DNA from: Paraspadella gotoi
Taxonomy: Eukaryota > Chaetognatha
Assembly: GCA_051294375.1 (NCBI GenBank)
Contig: CM119270.1
Coordinates: forward strand, 2,656,059-2,720,058
Direction of reading: 5' to 3'
Length of the DNA stretch: 64,000 nucleotides
Position numbers and translations under genes: made by a program
Notes under the pieces: generated by a model
What the model was told of the DNA's origin: nothing
Seen by the model: the letters and a program-made list of their open reading frames with translations, nothing else
The model's database searches: none
In this document: piece after piece, positions 46,879 to 57,700 of the stretch
Layout of the letters: each line of letters starts with the position of its first letter
Position numbering within the stretch: the stretch's first letter is position 1

Positions 46879-47036
46879 TTTTTACTTTCGCCAATCTGCG
46901 TTTTAGTCTATAAAAAAATATTTAAAAAGTTATTTAAAAAAAAAAATTACTACCTAATTACCCTAACCCTCTTAACCCCTAACTACCCCTAAACTTAAAT
47001 CCCCCCCCCCCGAAACCCCGGTCGGCGAAAGTAAAA
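46879..47036 (-). mobile_element. MITE-like element with TTTTTACTTTCGCC terminal inverted repeats, copy 1
   Basis: The left end TTTTTACTTTCGCC and the right end GGCGAAAGTAAAA are inverted repeats, and the element is flanked on both sides by TTAA (46875-46878 and 47037-47040), the target duplication typical of piggyBac-type elements. Inside, read on the minus strand, lies G-rich telomere-like sequence (GGGGTTAGG-type). No coding sequence, so non-autonomous. A homologous copy in opposite orientation is at 61941-62046. Confidence 0.72.
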
Positions 47037-47184
47037 TTAACCCGCTTTTTGGGTTTTTTTTCCGCTTAGGCAGCGACGATACCAGTTTTCGATGCTCGGA
47101 AATTTCAATTGTTAACAAGATCAGCAGCAACATTTGCAGCAAGCCACGCAAAACATCGCATGAATCCGCCTTAAATTCTGTGAG

Positions 47185-48245
47185 TTGATTCTTTCCGAAG
47201 GAAGCCAACTCGAGCGCGATAGGCGAATAGGTGATCCCTTCGTCTCTCTCTCTCTCTTTTTTCTTTTCGATTCCTGCGCATTTCGCTCTCACTCTCTACC
47301 GTCGGACCAGTCTTTGCTTGGCTGGCCCTTTCTCTCTCTTTCGACTCTTTGTTTCTTTCTGGAAAAGGAACTTAAAATTTTTCCGCAAATAGATTTTTTT
47401 CTTTTTTCGCTCTCAAACCCAACGCATACTTACTATTTCCTCCACGAGCGCCGACTCTCAACTTCACCCCAAAAAGCATACTCGCACACCGGCGCCTTTC
47501 CACACGAAGGCCCGCCCCACACCCAATCATTTGTATGCCTAATCTCGACCGGAAGTCCCGGCTCTCCTCCTCCTCTTCCTCCTCCTCCTCCGTCGATCCC
47601 GAGTCGATCGAATTTCCGCGTCGCGGTCTCCCCCACGACCACGCCGCCTGTCCCGCATTCATCATCGTTGCCCTCGGCCCAGTCACGCCCTCGCCTCCGC
47701 CCCTCCGCGCCTTCGTCGCTTCTCTCGACGATCTTGCCTCTCTCGCGCCCTCTCTCCGTCCCGGCCGCCCTCGTAGCGACGGGCGATTCCCCGAGAGCAG
47801 CATTCGCCACCGGAAGCACAAGCCGCTGGGGCGCGCCGAGCTCGAATCGCTCGATGACCGGTCATCACGGCTCTTTGCTGCCGCCGACTCGCGACGACGC
47901 CTCCGTCCCCGAGTCTCCGCATGGTCGCCCTCAACGTCGTCGTCAACATCGCCGCCGACGCCGTCGCGGAGACTTTCGCTCGGAAACGGGGCTCGCTCAG
48001 TCTCTGTCCCGACGACAAACTTGAGGAGGCTTTCTTTCTCGGACCGGAAATCGAAGCGCGGTCTCCTGCTCCTTCGCCTCTCCGTTCCTCTCTCCCGCGA
48101 TAGTACCGTTGTCGATCGTCGTCGTTGTCGTCGTCGTCGCCAATTCGATCGTCGCGTAGGAAAACAAACTTACCCGTCTCGATCGAACTCACCTCAACGC
48201 CCTCTTCTCCTCGTTGATTCCTCGTCTCAGCTGCAACTGTCCTGA
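47185..48245 (+). other. GC-rich region upstream of eIF5 with long overlapping open frames
   Basis: CpG-rich DNA with open frames of 279 codons (47185-48024) and 236 codons (47535-48245) on +, and others on -. Composition is Ser/Arg/Pro/Leu, with no domain that I recognise. Overlap in several frames argues for composition effect. It is more likely promoter and 5' UTR of eIF5 than a separate gene. If transcribed, the 236-codon frame would be a long upstream ORF ending 157 bases before the eIF5 ATG. Confidence 0.5.
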
Positions 48246-48401
48246 CGTCGTTAAGTCGTCTCTTCCCTCTTCGACGAAAATAAAAGCCAAGATAATATCC
48301 CCCGCCCGAGAAGACAACATCGGCCGACGACGACGGTTCCTGCCCACGAACGAGTGACGAAGCCCTACTCCGCCGTCCCCAAGTAACGTCCGACCGACAC
48401 C

Positions 48402-51372
48402 ATGGCGCTCAACGTCAACCGGAGCGTCGACGACCAGTTTTATCGATACAAGATGCCCAAGTTACAAGCGAAGGTGAGTGGGGGTGGGTACTGGGTAGTG
48501 TGAGCTATGAAATCACGGTTTTATTTTCTAAAAACTTTTTTTTTTCCCGTTTATTTTATGATAACGCGTGCACTATTAAATTTTAAAAAATTAAGTTACT
48601 AGTCATAATGCGAATTCCATCTGTTTAAAAAATCCGTCAATTTCCCGAAGCATCGACGTCACCGCTGTTGACGTCATCGCCGTGGGTGGCAAATTTGTCG
48701 CCGAAGCGAAACAGGCGGAACCCCGCCCACGCACTCTCGCGAGAACAAGCTGGGAATAGACGAATGGGAGAGAGAGGGAGAGAGCGCCGTTATTAGGAAA
48801 GGGAAGAAAAACTAGAAAGAAGAAAAATGGGAAGAGGGAAAAGGCGAAGGGAGAGAACAAGGGGCGGAAGAGGGTTAAATTTAATCTTTCACCGAAACCG
48901 ATCTTTCCTATTTTCATTTCTCCCTTTTCATATGCAAATACTTCTCACCGAGTCGAGAGAACGAAAATAAAAACCAAATTACAATAAAATATTTTTTTTG
49001 GTTCAGGTTGAAGGAAAAGGAAATGGCATAAAGACGGTGGTGGTGAACGCGGTGGAGGTGGCCAAAGCCCTTTCCCGTCCCCCGACTTACCCGATCAAGT
49101 TCTTTGGGTGCGAATTAGGGGCGCAGACTCAGTTCGACGTCAAGCACGATCGATACATCGTCAATGGCGCGCACGATGCCAATCGCTTGCAGGTGACCAA
49201 GCTTAATGCTTACTCAAGAATAGTTGTAATTCTTATGAAATTGTTATTTTAAAGCGCTGTCGTTTCCCCTCAATTATTAAAGTAGAAAAGATAGTAATAT
49301 TAAACTTGATTAAAGATTGTAAAGATTTTCATGTAAATGAGATTAAGGGCCTCGATCGCAATTCTAATTATTTTCTATTACTGAAAAATTCCTCTACATT
49401 TCTGCAGGAGTTGCTGGACGGTTTCATCAAGAAGTTCGTCCTCTGCCCGGCCTGCGATAATCCCGAGACGACCCTGAATCCCAACCAGAAAAAGCAGATC
49501 ATCACCCAGCGCTGCAAGGCCTGCGGAAACTCGGGTCTTCTCGACATGAGGCACAAGCTGACCACCTTCATCCTGCGCCACCCTCCCGACGCACCCATGG
49601 ACGGCGCCGAATCAGGCAAGAAAGGCAAAAAGGGAAAAGAGAAGAAAACTACGGCCGGCGGCGCTGAGGCCTCCACCGAAGGCTCCACGTCAGTCGCCGG
49701 CGGAGGCGGCGCCGGTGCCGGCTCCTCTGCGGGCCCGGCGTCGCACGGCGCCGGAAAACACAAGCCGTCGATGAACGGGGACGCGCCGTCGCCGGAGCAG
49801 ACCGAAGGACGCGACGGGGAAATGTTCGAGGCTCCGCCGGCCGCCAAGAACGGTGACGCTTCCAACGGCGCTTCCGGAAGGTTGGTATTGGGTGCCAGCA
49901 GATGGAAGCGATTCCTTGAATTTTGATTTCCCGATTAAACTAATACTCTCGATCCTCCAGCGACGAAGACGACGGGGACTGGGGCGAAGAGGACCTGACC
50001 GAGGAAGCCAAGGCGGCGCGGATGAACGAGTTGGGAGACGCCGTCAAGAAGCTGACTATGAGCGACGATCTTGACAAGCCGGAGGAGGAGCGCATGAGGA
50101 TGTTCTCAGAATATCTGCAAGACAAAATGGTGTGTGTGCGTGAGAGAGATTTTTTCGTGGTTGATCAATGATCACTTTGCTCGGTTCCAATCCTCTAGTG
50201 ATTTGCTCTTCCTTGTCCTATCAAAACATTCCTGTTCTTCTAAAGATTGATTATACATTTTAGATAAACAATATTTCATTCGATTATAGAAATTGTGTTT
50301 TTTTTTCCTCAGACATCGGGCGATCTGAAATCTTCCATCAAGGATTTGATGGGAGAAGCCGAACGCCTCGAGATTCGCGACAAGGCGCCGCTCGTCTTTT
50401 GCGACCGAATCTTTAACGCCAAGATCCTCAATCAGATCAAGGAGTATCGCGTCCTCTTGCTCAGGTGATATATTTAGTATTTAATGGTCATTGTTAATGT
50501 CTATTTACTAAAAAATTTTTATTCTGCATTAGTTTTTGCGGGAACAATTCTCGGGCGCAGAAGAACCTTCTCAAGGGCGTGGAGATCTTAGTGGGAATGC
50601 CGGAGCATAGTGCCGTGCTCATCCCTAAGGTGGCTCACATCCTCAAGGCTCTCTACGATTCCGGTAAGAAAGTCGAATCGTCGACGGAATAAAGTCGAAA
50701 TTTCTTTGCCTTTGTTTTGATTAACGTTGAATGTCCGTTCCCTTTTCTTTCTCAAGACATCGTGGAAGAAGAGGCCATCCTGGATTGGGCTCGCAAACCT
50801 TCGAAGAAAGAGTTTTCTAAGGAGATTCACGCAAAGGCGGAGCCGTTCGTCAAGTGGTTGGCCGAAGCCGAAGAGGAGGACGAAAGCACGGATGAGGACG
50901 AAGACGGCGATCTCGAGGTGGGAGAGAGTAACGGTGTGGGCCAGGCCTGGTCACCTCCCCCACTCTTCCTCTCCTTCCCAATCCCCTGGCCCCCTCCACC
51001 TCTCTCCCTCTCTTTCCCAACCATTTTTAAACGCCATTTTGGCAGCAGCATCTCAAGGCGCTGTTGTCTGCTACCTTAGACAGTTTTGAGAGCGAGGTCG
51101 TCCCTTGTTGGACGAATGCCTTACTCAAGTCAAGAGTAACACTTTTCCTTGAAGCCGATCTTCGGCTAAGTATTTTCCTCTTTTCAAATTAATATTCAAC
51201 GTCTTTCCAGGTGGGATTCGGCGCGGAAAACGCGACCCCGAAGGTGGAGGTGGTGACGCCGGCCGGAGACGGTCGCGGCGACGCCAAGGGTGGCCTCAAT
51301 TCCAACGGCCAGGCTCCCGCTGAAGAGGAAGACGACGACGACGACGACGAAATTGATATCGACGACATTTAG
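48402..51372 (+). CDS. EIF5: eukaryotic translation initiation factor 5 (eIF5)
   Basis: eIF5 is the GTPase-activating protein for eIF2 in the 43S/48S complex and links eIF2, eIF3 and eIF1. Exons: 48402-48473, 49007-49192, 49408-49880, 49961-50129, 50313-50464, 50533-50663, 50757-50917, 51211-51372 (stop TAG). All phases match, giving 501 residues. The ATG has a good context (GACACCATGG). The N-terminus [18 protein letters not shown] contains the arginine finger Arg15. A zinc ribbon follows with Cys99, Cys102, Cys122 and Cys125 (CPAC...CKAC). The linker (about 160-260) is unusually rich in Gly, Ala, Ser and Lys and makes the protein about 70 residues longer than human eIF5 (431). The C-terminal W2/HEAT domain has acidic/aromatic segments ([29 protein letters not shown]), and the tail ends [11 protein letters not shown]. 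Exon 3 uses the weaker donor AAG|GTTGGT. Confidence 0.97.
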
Positions 51373-51674
51373 TTTTGTGGAGCATTGGGCAATTTATATA
51401 TATTATACTGAGAAATGTTGCAGCTTTTTTTTTTTTAATAATTAAGTTATTCATGCGATCATAGTTGCGCTTTTTATCATTTTTTCGGAAAAAAAAAACC
51501 AAAGCCTTTGTGCGAAAAAAAAAGTATTTCTTTTCTTCGTCCTAAAAAATGCAGCGTTGTCCAGAAGTTGTTGCACCCTGCGCTATTTCGAAATTATTAA
51601 TCAGTGTTTGTTTTTTTTTTTCTTTTTTTTTAACTATTGCCTCTATTTTTAGTAATGATATGAAAAGCATCTTT

Positions 51675-51680
51675 AATAAA
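51675..51680 (+). terminator. polyadenylation signal of eIF5
   Basis: AATAAA about 300 bases after the eIF5 stop, followed by a T-rich stretch. Confidence 0.55.
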
Positions 51681-52440
51681 TATTTTTTTAATTAATTTTT
51701 TTTTCCTTCTCGTTTAAATATTTTTCTCTTGTTTATGCTTTGTAATCGAATGTATTAATAATAGTAATAATCAATAGCCGTAATCGGATAGGTTTTTGTG
51801 AGTGTCGAAGAGGGGAATTGGTATTTTTTTTACTTTTGTCAAGAGACGGTACAATTTCGGTCGCGGCCTCCTGGCGGAGCCCTGAGCACAGCGGATTTTG
51901 TTTTCTCTTCGGTCTTAAAGATTGTACGAGATCAGTATGTAGTGGGTAATTTCTTTTTTTTTTCCCCTTGTTGTGATACACTTTTTTAATGTCATTCTTA
52001 AACCTCTTGTTATTCTATAGTAGCGAATCTTTCCATTAAACGTTTGCTTATAACCCCCTCCTTTGAACGGATTTCGGCTTTTTGCGCCTCGTATAAACAA
52101 TAGTTGATTTGATTAAATAGTCGACCATTCAAGCCGTCTGCTTTAGATTCCTAGGTTTTGACTATTATTTATTCTGAGGCGACTTACCACCGGTTTCTCT
52201 CTCTAAACCCTTCCTTAGAGAGAAAGACCGGTGGTAAGTCGCCTCAATTCTTTCTTTCCAGTTCTAAGTTGTTTAGAAGTTTCGCACGGCAAGCTAGCTA
52301 ATTAATTTGAGCTTGATTGTAAATATGATTCATACGTTTTATTTCCCTCTCGTTGGGAACCCTCCATTGAATGTACAGTCGTGTTTTTAGTATGGTTGTA
52401 CCCAAAATGATTAACTAGTTTCCCCTAGATTCACTTATCT
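51681..52440. other. spacer between eIF5 and creatine kinase
   Basis: AT-rich DNA without a supportable gene. Its only notable element is the foldback at 52175-52246. Confidence 0.6.
52175..52246. repeat. 72-nt foldback hairpin (32-nt arms, 30 pairing)
   Basis: The left arm starts TGAGGCGACTTACCACCGGT, and the right arm ends with its exact complement. The arms continue over a CT/GA part to 32 nt with two mismatches, around the 8-base loop ACCCTTCC. This is far beyond chance. It could be a miRNA-precursor-like hairpin, a foldback transposon relic or an RNA structure in the 3' UTR of a long eIF5 transcript. Confidence 0.85.
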
Positions 52441-52578
52441 GATTGAGCATCGCCGCCAGGTGACGAGCTACATGATAGTTGAGGATCGAAACGCCGTTTC
52501 ATATTCGCGATTCTTAAGTTTGGAAGAAAAGCCTATTTCACGCACGAGGAAGATTTGGGGAAAACTTCTTTGATTCAG
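52440..52578 (+). other. candidate 5' UTR exon of creatine kinase
   Basis: Ends in a good donor (ATTCAG|GTGACG at 52578). It contains a complete 33-codon upstream frame (52472-52573) starting at an ATG. The left border is not defined. Assignment to creatine kinase rests on position and on the next candidate exon. Confidence 0.35.
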
Positions 52579-52656
52579 GTGACGCGAGATTCGTTTATTA
52601 ATTTATTAATTAGTTAATTTAGTAGTCGTTTTTAAGTAATATGTATTTAATCTCAG

Positions 52657-52691
52657 CTGAGAAAGATGGCCACAGACGATGGCGATCACAG
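52657..52691 (+). other. candidate alternative first coding exon of creatine kinase
   Basis: Acceptor AATCTCAG|CTGAG, an ATG in good context at 52666 (AAAGATGG), and donor CACAG|GTAAAA at 52691. Spliced to the acceptor at 54655 it reads in frame into the creatine kinase ATG. It would add 24 residues, beginning MATDDGDHR, with a Ser/Arg/Lys-rich remainder. Inference from splice signals and phase only. Confidence 0.4.
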
Positions 52692-53486
52692 GTAAAACTT
52701 TTTTTTTCTAATTTTTTTTACTCTGTTTTTCTCGATTTATTATTTTCTATGTTGTATTCTTTTTACGTAACGCACGTGGTCGAAATTGTTTTATAAAAAT
52801 ATTAGGAATATATGTATTGTAAATACATGTTAATATTGTTAATAGCTTTCCTACAAAGAAAATATCGCCCGTGAGTTCTATTTTAGTCCTCGGTTCCATT
52901 GAAGGCTTGGCGTAACCTAATTCTCTGAATTATGAATGCAACAGTTTACGTAACTAGGGCAAGCTGCATCAAAGGATTTGGTTCTTTTGAGCTGGTTCAA
53001 AAAAGTTAATAATTCACAGAGAATGAGATTCAGAGAATCAGTGAGAAGTTTTCAGGAAAAATTTAAGAGCTCTGTACATTGTACAGTGTACAATAAATAA
53101 TTTGAAAAGTTTGTGGTGTACATGTTCCCCATTTGCTCATTCGTCTTGGAAAACTGCCATTTACTTTACTGGAAAGTTTCCACTTTTTTCAAAATCCCCT
53201 CAGTAAATCTTCGATTTATTTCGCTCACATTATTTGCATAGTTCTTAAATTTAATCGTAATTTGTGGTTCGTCTCGGTGCCTTTTTTAAGACTTTCTAAT
53301 TGAGAAATTAAACCATTAAATTCACGTAATCAAAATCTGAGAAAAGTCGATAATTTTCTTTTTGCGGCCGGCAGCAGCGTCTTGTGCCAGACCTTGGGCG
53401 CAAAAAATACAACTTTCACTCGTTCTATCTTTCCCTCACTCTTTCTCTCACTCACTCTTCTGTCTCGACATTAAAACATTCTGTGA

Positions 53487-53562
53487 AGACTCTAGTTTGG
53501 CCTAGTGGCAGAACGATTGAGCAAAAGATTTCGCTCAACGAGAAACTGATCTCTTCGGGTCT
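53487..53562 (+). other. tRNA-like sequence or SINE head, 76 nt
   Basis: AGACTC and GGGTCT can pair as an acceptor stem (one G-U). GTTT/GAAC closes a D-arm containing the A-box word GGCCTAGTGG. TTGAGC/GCTCAA forms a strong central stem and GAGA/TCTC a fourth. The total length of 76 nt fits a tRNA, but the central loop is 10 nt and there is no TTCGA T-loop. An A-rich tail follows. More likely a tRNA-derived retrosequence than a working tRNA. Confidence 0.3.
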
Positions 53563-54397
53563 AAAAAAAGAAAAAAATTCCCTGTGATTTTCAACTTCGT
53601 CGTTGCCCACTTTTGCGTCCTTTTTATTTTCGTCTCACGTTTCATTCTTGACTGCTTGTTTTCTTTCGAATCAATGAAAACGCGATCCAGCCGAAGGGCA
53701 CAAACTTTTTTTTTTTTGGTTTTTTCTCGTTGAGAGTCTAACCTCTAACGTCGCCCGTCGTTAACCTTTTCGGTTTTTCCCTTTCTCGCCTTTTCGACGT
53801 CACCTCGCCGGTCTTCCATTTCCATATTTCCATCCGAGCTTTTTCATTCTCTCTCTCTCCGCTTTTTTCATGCTGTCCCTTTGCCTTGCCTCTGGTGTAT
53901 GTGCGGCTGTTTTAAGGTCGTCGTCTTCTTCATCTTCCATCGTCCCGGTTTCCATCCAACCCTGGGTCTATTTTTTCCTCTTCCTCTCGTCCTCCCCCTC
54001 CCTGTACCGAATCGTGTGTATTTTCCACCCGAAGAAGAAGGAAAAAAAATATTCTAAAAACTCGACTGATTTTTTTTTTTCTCCACAAACACTCCTCTTC
54101 CCCGGTTCTATCTCTGATCCTTCGTGAAAAGAAAAAAAAAGAAAGAAAAAAAAATTTTAAAGATCATTTCGATCCAATTCGAGCCGCTCCTTCATTTTTT
54201 TTCCTTTATTTTTTTGTACCCGGTGTACCAAAACCCCCGCTCCCTTCCTAGTCGCAGGAACTGCTTCAGTCGCCGCTGCAGCAGCCGCCACAGCCGCGGT
54301 TGGCCCGTAGTGCACAAAATCGCGAACGCGCAATATCGCATCGGCATCAGTGGGCTGCAGTTTCGCGACTCTCAAGGGCTTCGGGTCTCTTCTTTTT

Positions 54398-54400
<3 letters not shown>

Positions 54401-54458
<58 letters not shown>
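54401..54458. repeat. (CT)n microsatellite, about 29 units
   Basis: Pure CT run in the region upstream of the creatine kinase exon at 54656. It could be part of the 5' intron or the promoter. Confidence 0.92.
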
Positions 54459-54461
<3 letters not shown>

Positions 54462-54701
54462 TCATTCCGCCACCATTTGCGTCTTTTTTGTCCTCGTGTG
54501 TGATTTCTCTCTCTCGATTTCCTCTCTCGTCCCCTTTTCCTTTTTTTTTCCTTCTCTCTCTTGATAGCCGTTTCCTTTTCTTTCCGTTCTTTTCGCCGCC
54601 TTTCGGACCACGCCCATCCTTCATATATGTTGACGTTATCGGTTGTCTTGCTCAGGAAGATTTCTTCGCTCGTTCCCTCATCCATCCGCGCCTCAAGCAA
54701 A

Positions 54702-57700
54702 ATGGCCAAGCCCAATCAAGCTTTGTACGACGCGCAAGAAGACTACCCGGACCTCAGCAAGCATAACAATTGGATGGCGAAATGCTTGACACCGGAGATA
54801 TACGCCAAGGTGAGAAAAATGGGTAAAGGAAGTGGCGGGAGAGAGAGAGAGAGAGAGAGAGAAAGAAATCCCGTGATTTGACCTTGGAGCGGATTCTTAA
54901 AACGAGAAGGGGATTCGTCGAAGGAGAAGCGGATTCTAAAAAAGAATCAACTTTTCTTTTGCGTCTAAACTTTTTCTAGTCTTTATATCGATCTTATAGT
55001 CAAAAAGGGAGAGAAGGAAATAAATATGACGTCGATACGAAGAATAGGAAAAAAAAGGTCGCTTTTTGAGTTCTTGCCATGTTGTATAGATTGGAGGAGG
55101 TCGTTTTATTTTTTGTTTAAATATTATTATTTTTTGTTTAATAGCTTGTTAAATTTTCGTTTTACTAAACATTGTTTCTAAAAACTAAGCATAATCTTTT
55201 TTTTTTTATCCACCAAGCTTCGCGACGTGTGTACGCCTTCCGGGTTCACGCTGGACAACGTGATCCAAACGGGCGTGGACAACCCGGGTCACCCTTTTAT
55301 CATGACCGTGGGCGCCGTCGCCGGCGACGAGGAGACCTACGAAGTCTTCAAGGTCAGTGCACTCAGTTTTGGGTCTCGAGGGATAGGAGAGGTCATTGAC
55401 CGAGTCATTGCATTGCTCATTAGGGTGGAACGATGATAAGATTGAGCGATGGAACAATGTTTTTTGCTGCCTTTATATATATGTAATAAAAAATAATTAA
55501 ACCCTTTTTCCAAAAAAAAAAAATTGTACAACAATATCATTATAGTAATATCCTTATAAAATTTCAAAATCATATTTTTTTATTTTAAAAACAGTTTCGG
55601 ATTCTTTTATAAAATTTTTAGTGATATTTTTAAAAATAACAGCGCGAAAAAGTATAGAATTTGGATTTTTTAAATTTTTGATGCTGAAATTGAAATTAAA
55701 ATTTTTAATAACACATTTTATTTTTTTTATCTTACTTTTTATAAAGAATCAGAATATTTAATTCAAATTTAAAAAATACTTAATCATACTATCTCACGTC
55801 TAAATATCCGTTTGTTCACTCAAGTAAATTTATGTTCCCCAGTGCTCAACTCTATTGCTCATTCCTGAATCATGAATATATTTTAAACTGAATATGCTGG
55901 ACTTTGCCCACACTGCTTCTTTGGAATGTTTCTATTTCTCGGTTTTTATAGAAAATTTACAAAAATCTCGTGATTGTCGAAGTCCGTTATTCGTAAATTT
56001 CCTGCCTGATTTAAAAACTGTATTATTAATCGGAGGCATTATACACATTCCTTTTTGCCGGTGAAAGTTTCATGAGAGCAGAATTTTAAAACATTCTGTC
56101 AGCGAAATGTTTTTAATTCTAAAAATATTCTTGTTACAACCAGATCTGAAAACTGAATCACATTCTCGATCAAATACAACTTTTAACTCAACCACAATAC
56201 ACGATTCCTTTATTTGGATATTCTTTCGCAGAAACTCTGCTTCTTCCTAAAACCTCTAGTTGACCGTGCATGCCTCTTTCCAAATTCGACTGGCCAAGTC
56301 TATCTCTCTCTCTCTCTCTTCTCCTCTCCGGAAGTTCCACGCCACGAGCGGACGAAAAATATTCTCTGTCCGATAAATTCAATCATCCTTCGTAATAAAA
56401 TTTTTTTACGCAGGGATTATTAAAAAAATGAAATTGTTAACTAAGCGATTGGTCTTCGTAGTTACATATTTGGTTCAGAAATTTAAGAAGTATCTCCTTA
56501 TTTCTTAAAGAAAAGTTGTATACTTGAAATTAATAATAAGAATCTCCTAATTTGAACTGGAAATTTTGACCATTTTCCCCGGGGTCGGGTCGAGTCGTAG
56601 AGCCGACTTGTTGAGCCCTTTAGACTTTTTTTATCTCTCTCTCTCTCTCTCTTCATGGGTCCGAATTTCCAGAGTGGGAATCTCAACCTCAGGAACACGC
56701 CATCCCTGATTTCATAACCGACTTCTGTTTTCAGCTCGATTGTTTGCTGTTAAGCGAGAAGTCGCGGTTTGTTTGATTTTCGAGTTTTGTTGATCAAATG
56801 TTAGTTTTTGTATTTGAGAGGATTAAATAATGGTTTTTGCATGTTTATTTATAAATTATTGTAAGAGGGAAAGAAGCGAAGGAAACAAGAAAGCAATTTG
56901 AAACACGAAGCAAAATGCGTTGTATCTTACTTTTTATGTTTAATGCGAGGTGTAATGAAAACTTTAATTTTCCCTAATTTTATGTTTACATTTTTTTTTG
57001 CTTAACAGCAAAGACTCAACCTCCAGAATATTCTCCCTCTATCACTGTATCATAATTAAATGTATTAAAAAGGGATATTCATCATATTCATTCAAATTTT
57101 CTAGATCTTAAGCANNNNNNNNNNCGCTTGGGGGTGAAATGTTTACTCGTCGTTGTTAAGCGATGTCATCGATCCTCATGCGTCCTGATTTCCCAGGATT
57201 CGCACGCACGCACTCAGGCACGCACACAGGCACGCACTCAGACACACACTTGAAGATAGATAAACGAAGTGAATTGACTAGGAATATGTTAATATAACTA
57301 ATAGTTATTAGTTATTACTAATAGTTATTAACTATCAACGAACGACATTTTCTTCCTTCAGGATCTCTTGGATCCGATAATCGACCAACGCCACAACGGC
57401 TTCGGTCCGGACAGCAACCACAAAACTGATCTTAACTGGAAGTCGGTCGTCGGCGATGACTTTGACGAGAATTACGTCATCAGTTCCCGGGTCAGGACGG
57501 GACGCTCAATCAAGGGTCAGTGTCGCACGCGACTCGTGCAAATATAAGGAAGGAACTTTTGATACAACCAAGAATGAGATCGAGTTCATCAATCTCATTT
57601 GCATATTGTCGTATTGACATTGACTTGTCATAAATTCTGTTCCTGTGTCATTTCATGTTCTCATATGTTATAATATGTTCTAATATCTGTCCCGACACTC

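Larger units (their letters stand above)
44779..47184. other. intergenic region between divergent SPAG6 and eIF5
   Basis: No coding exon seen. The half near SPAG6 is AT-rich, with a poly-ATG-type microsatellite near 45167-45195 and a repeat at 45214. The middle holds the CCAAT-box cluster. A possible non-coding first exon ends at AGCTGTTAG|GTAAGC (about 46250). The part from 46.3 to 47.2 kb holds the MITE-like element and unique AT-rich DNA. Confidence 0.55.

Noticed and set aside
47372-48192. Several minus-strand frames of 128-169 codons
   Set aside because: They overlap each other and the plus frames in GC-rich DNA and consist of Arg/Gly/Glu/Ala. This is composition, not coding.
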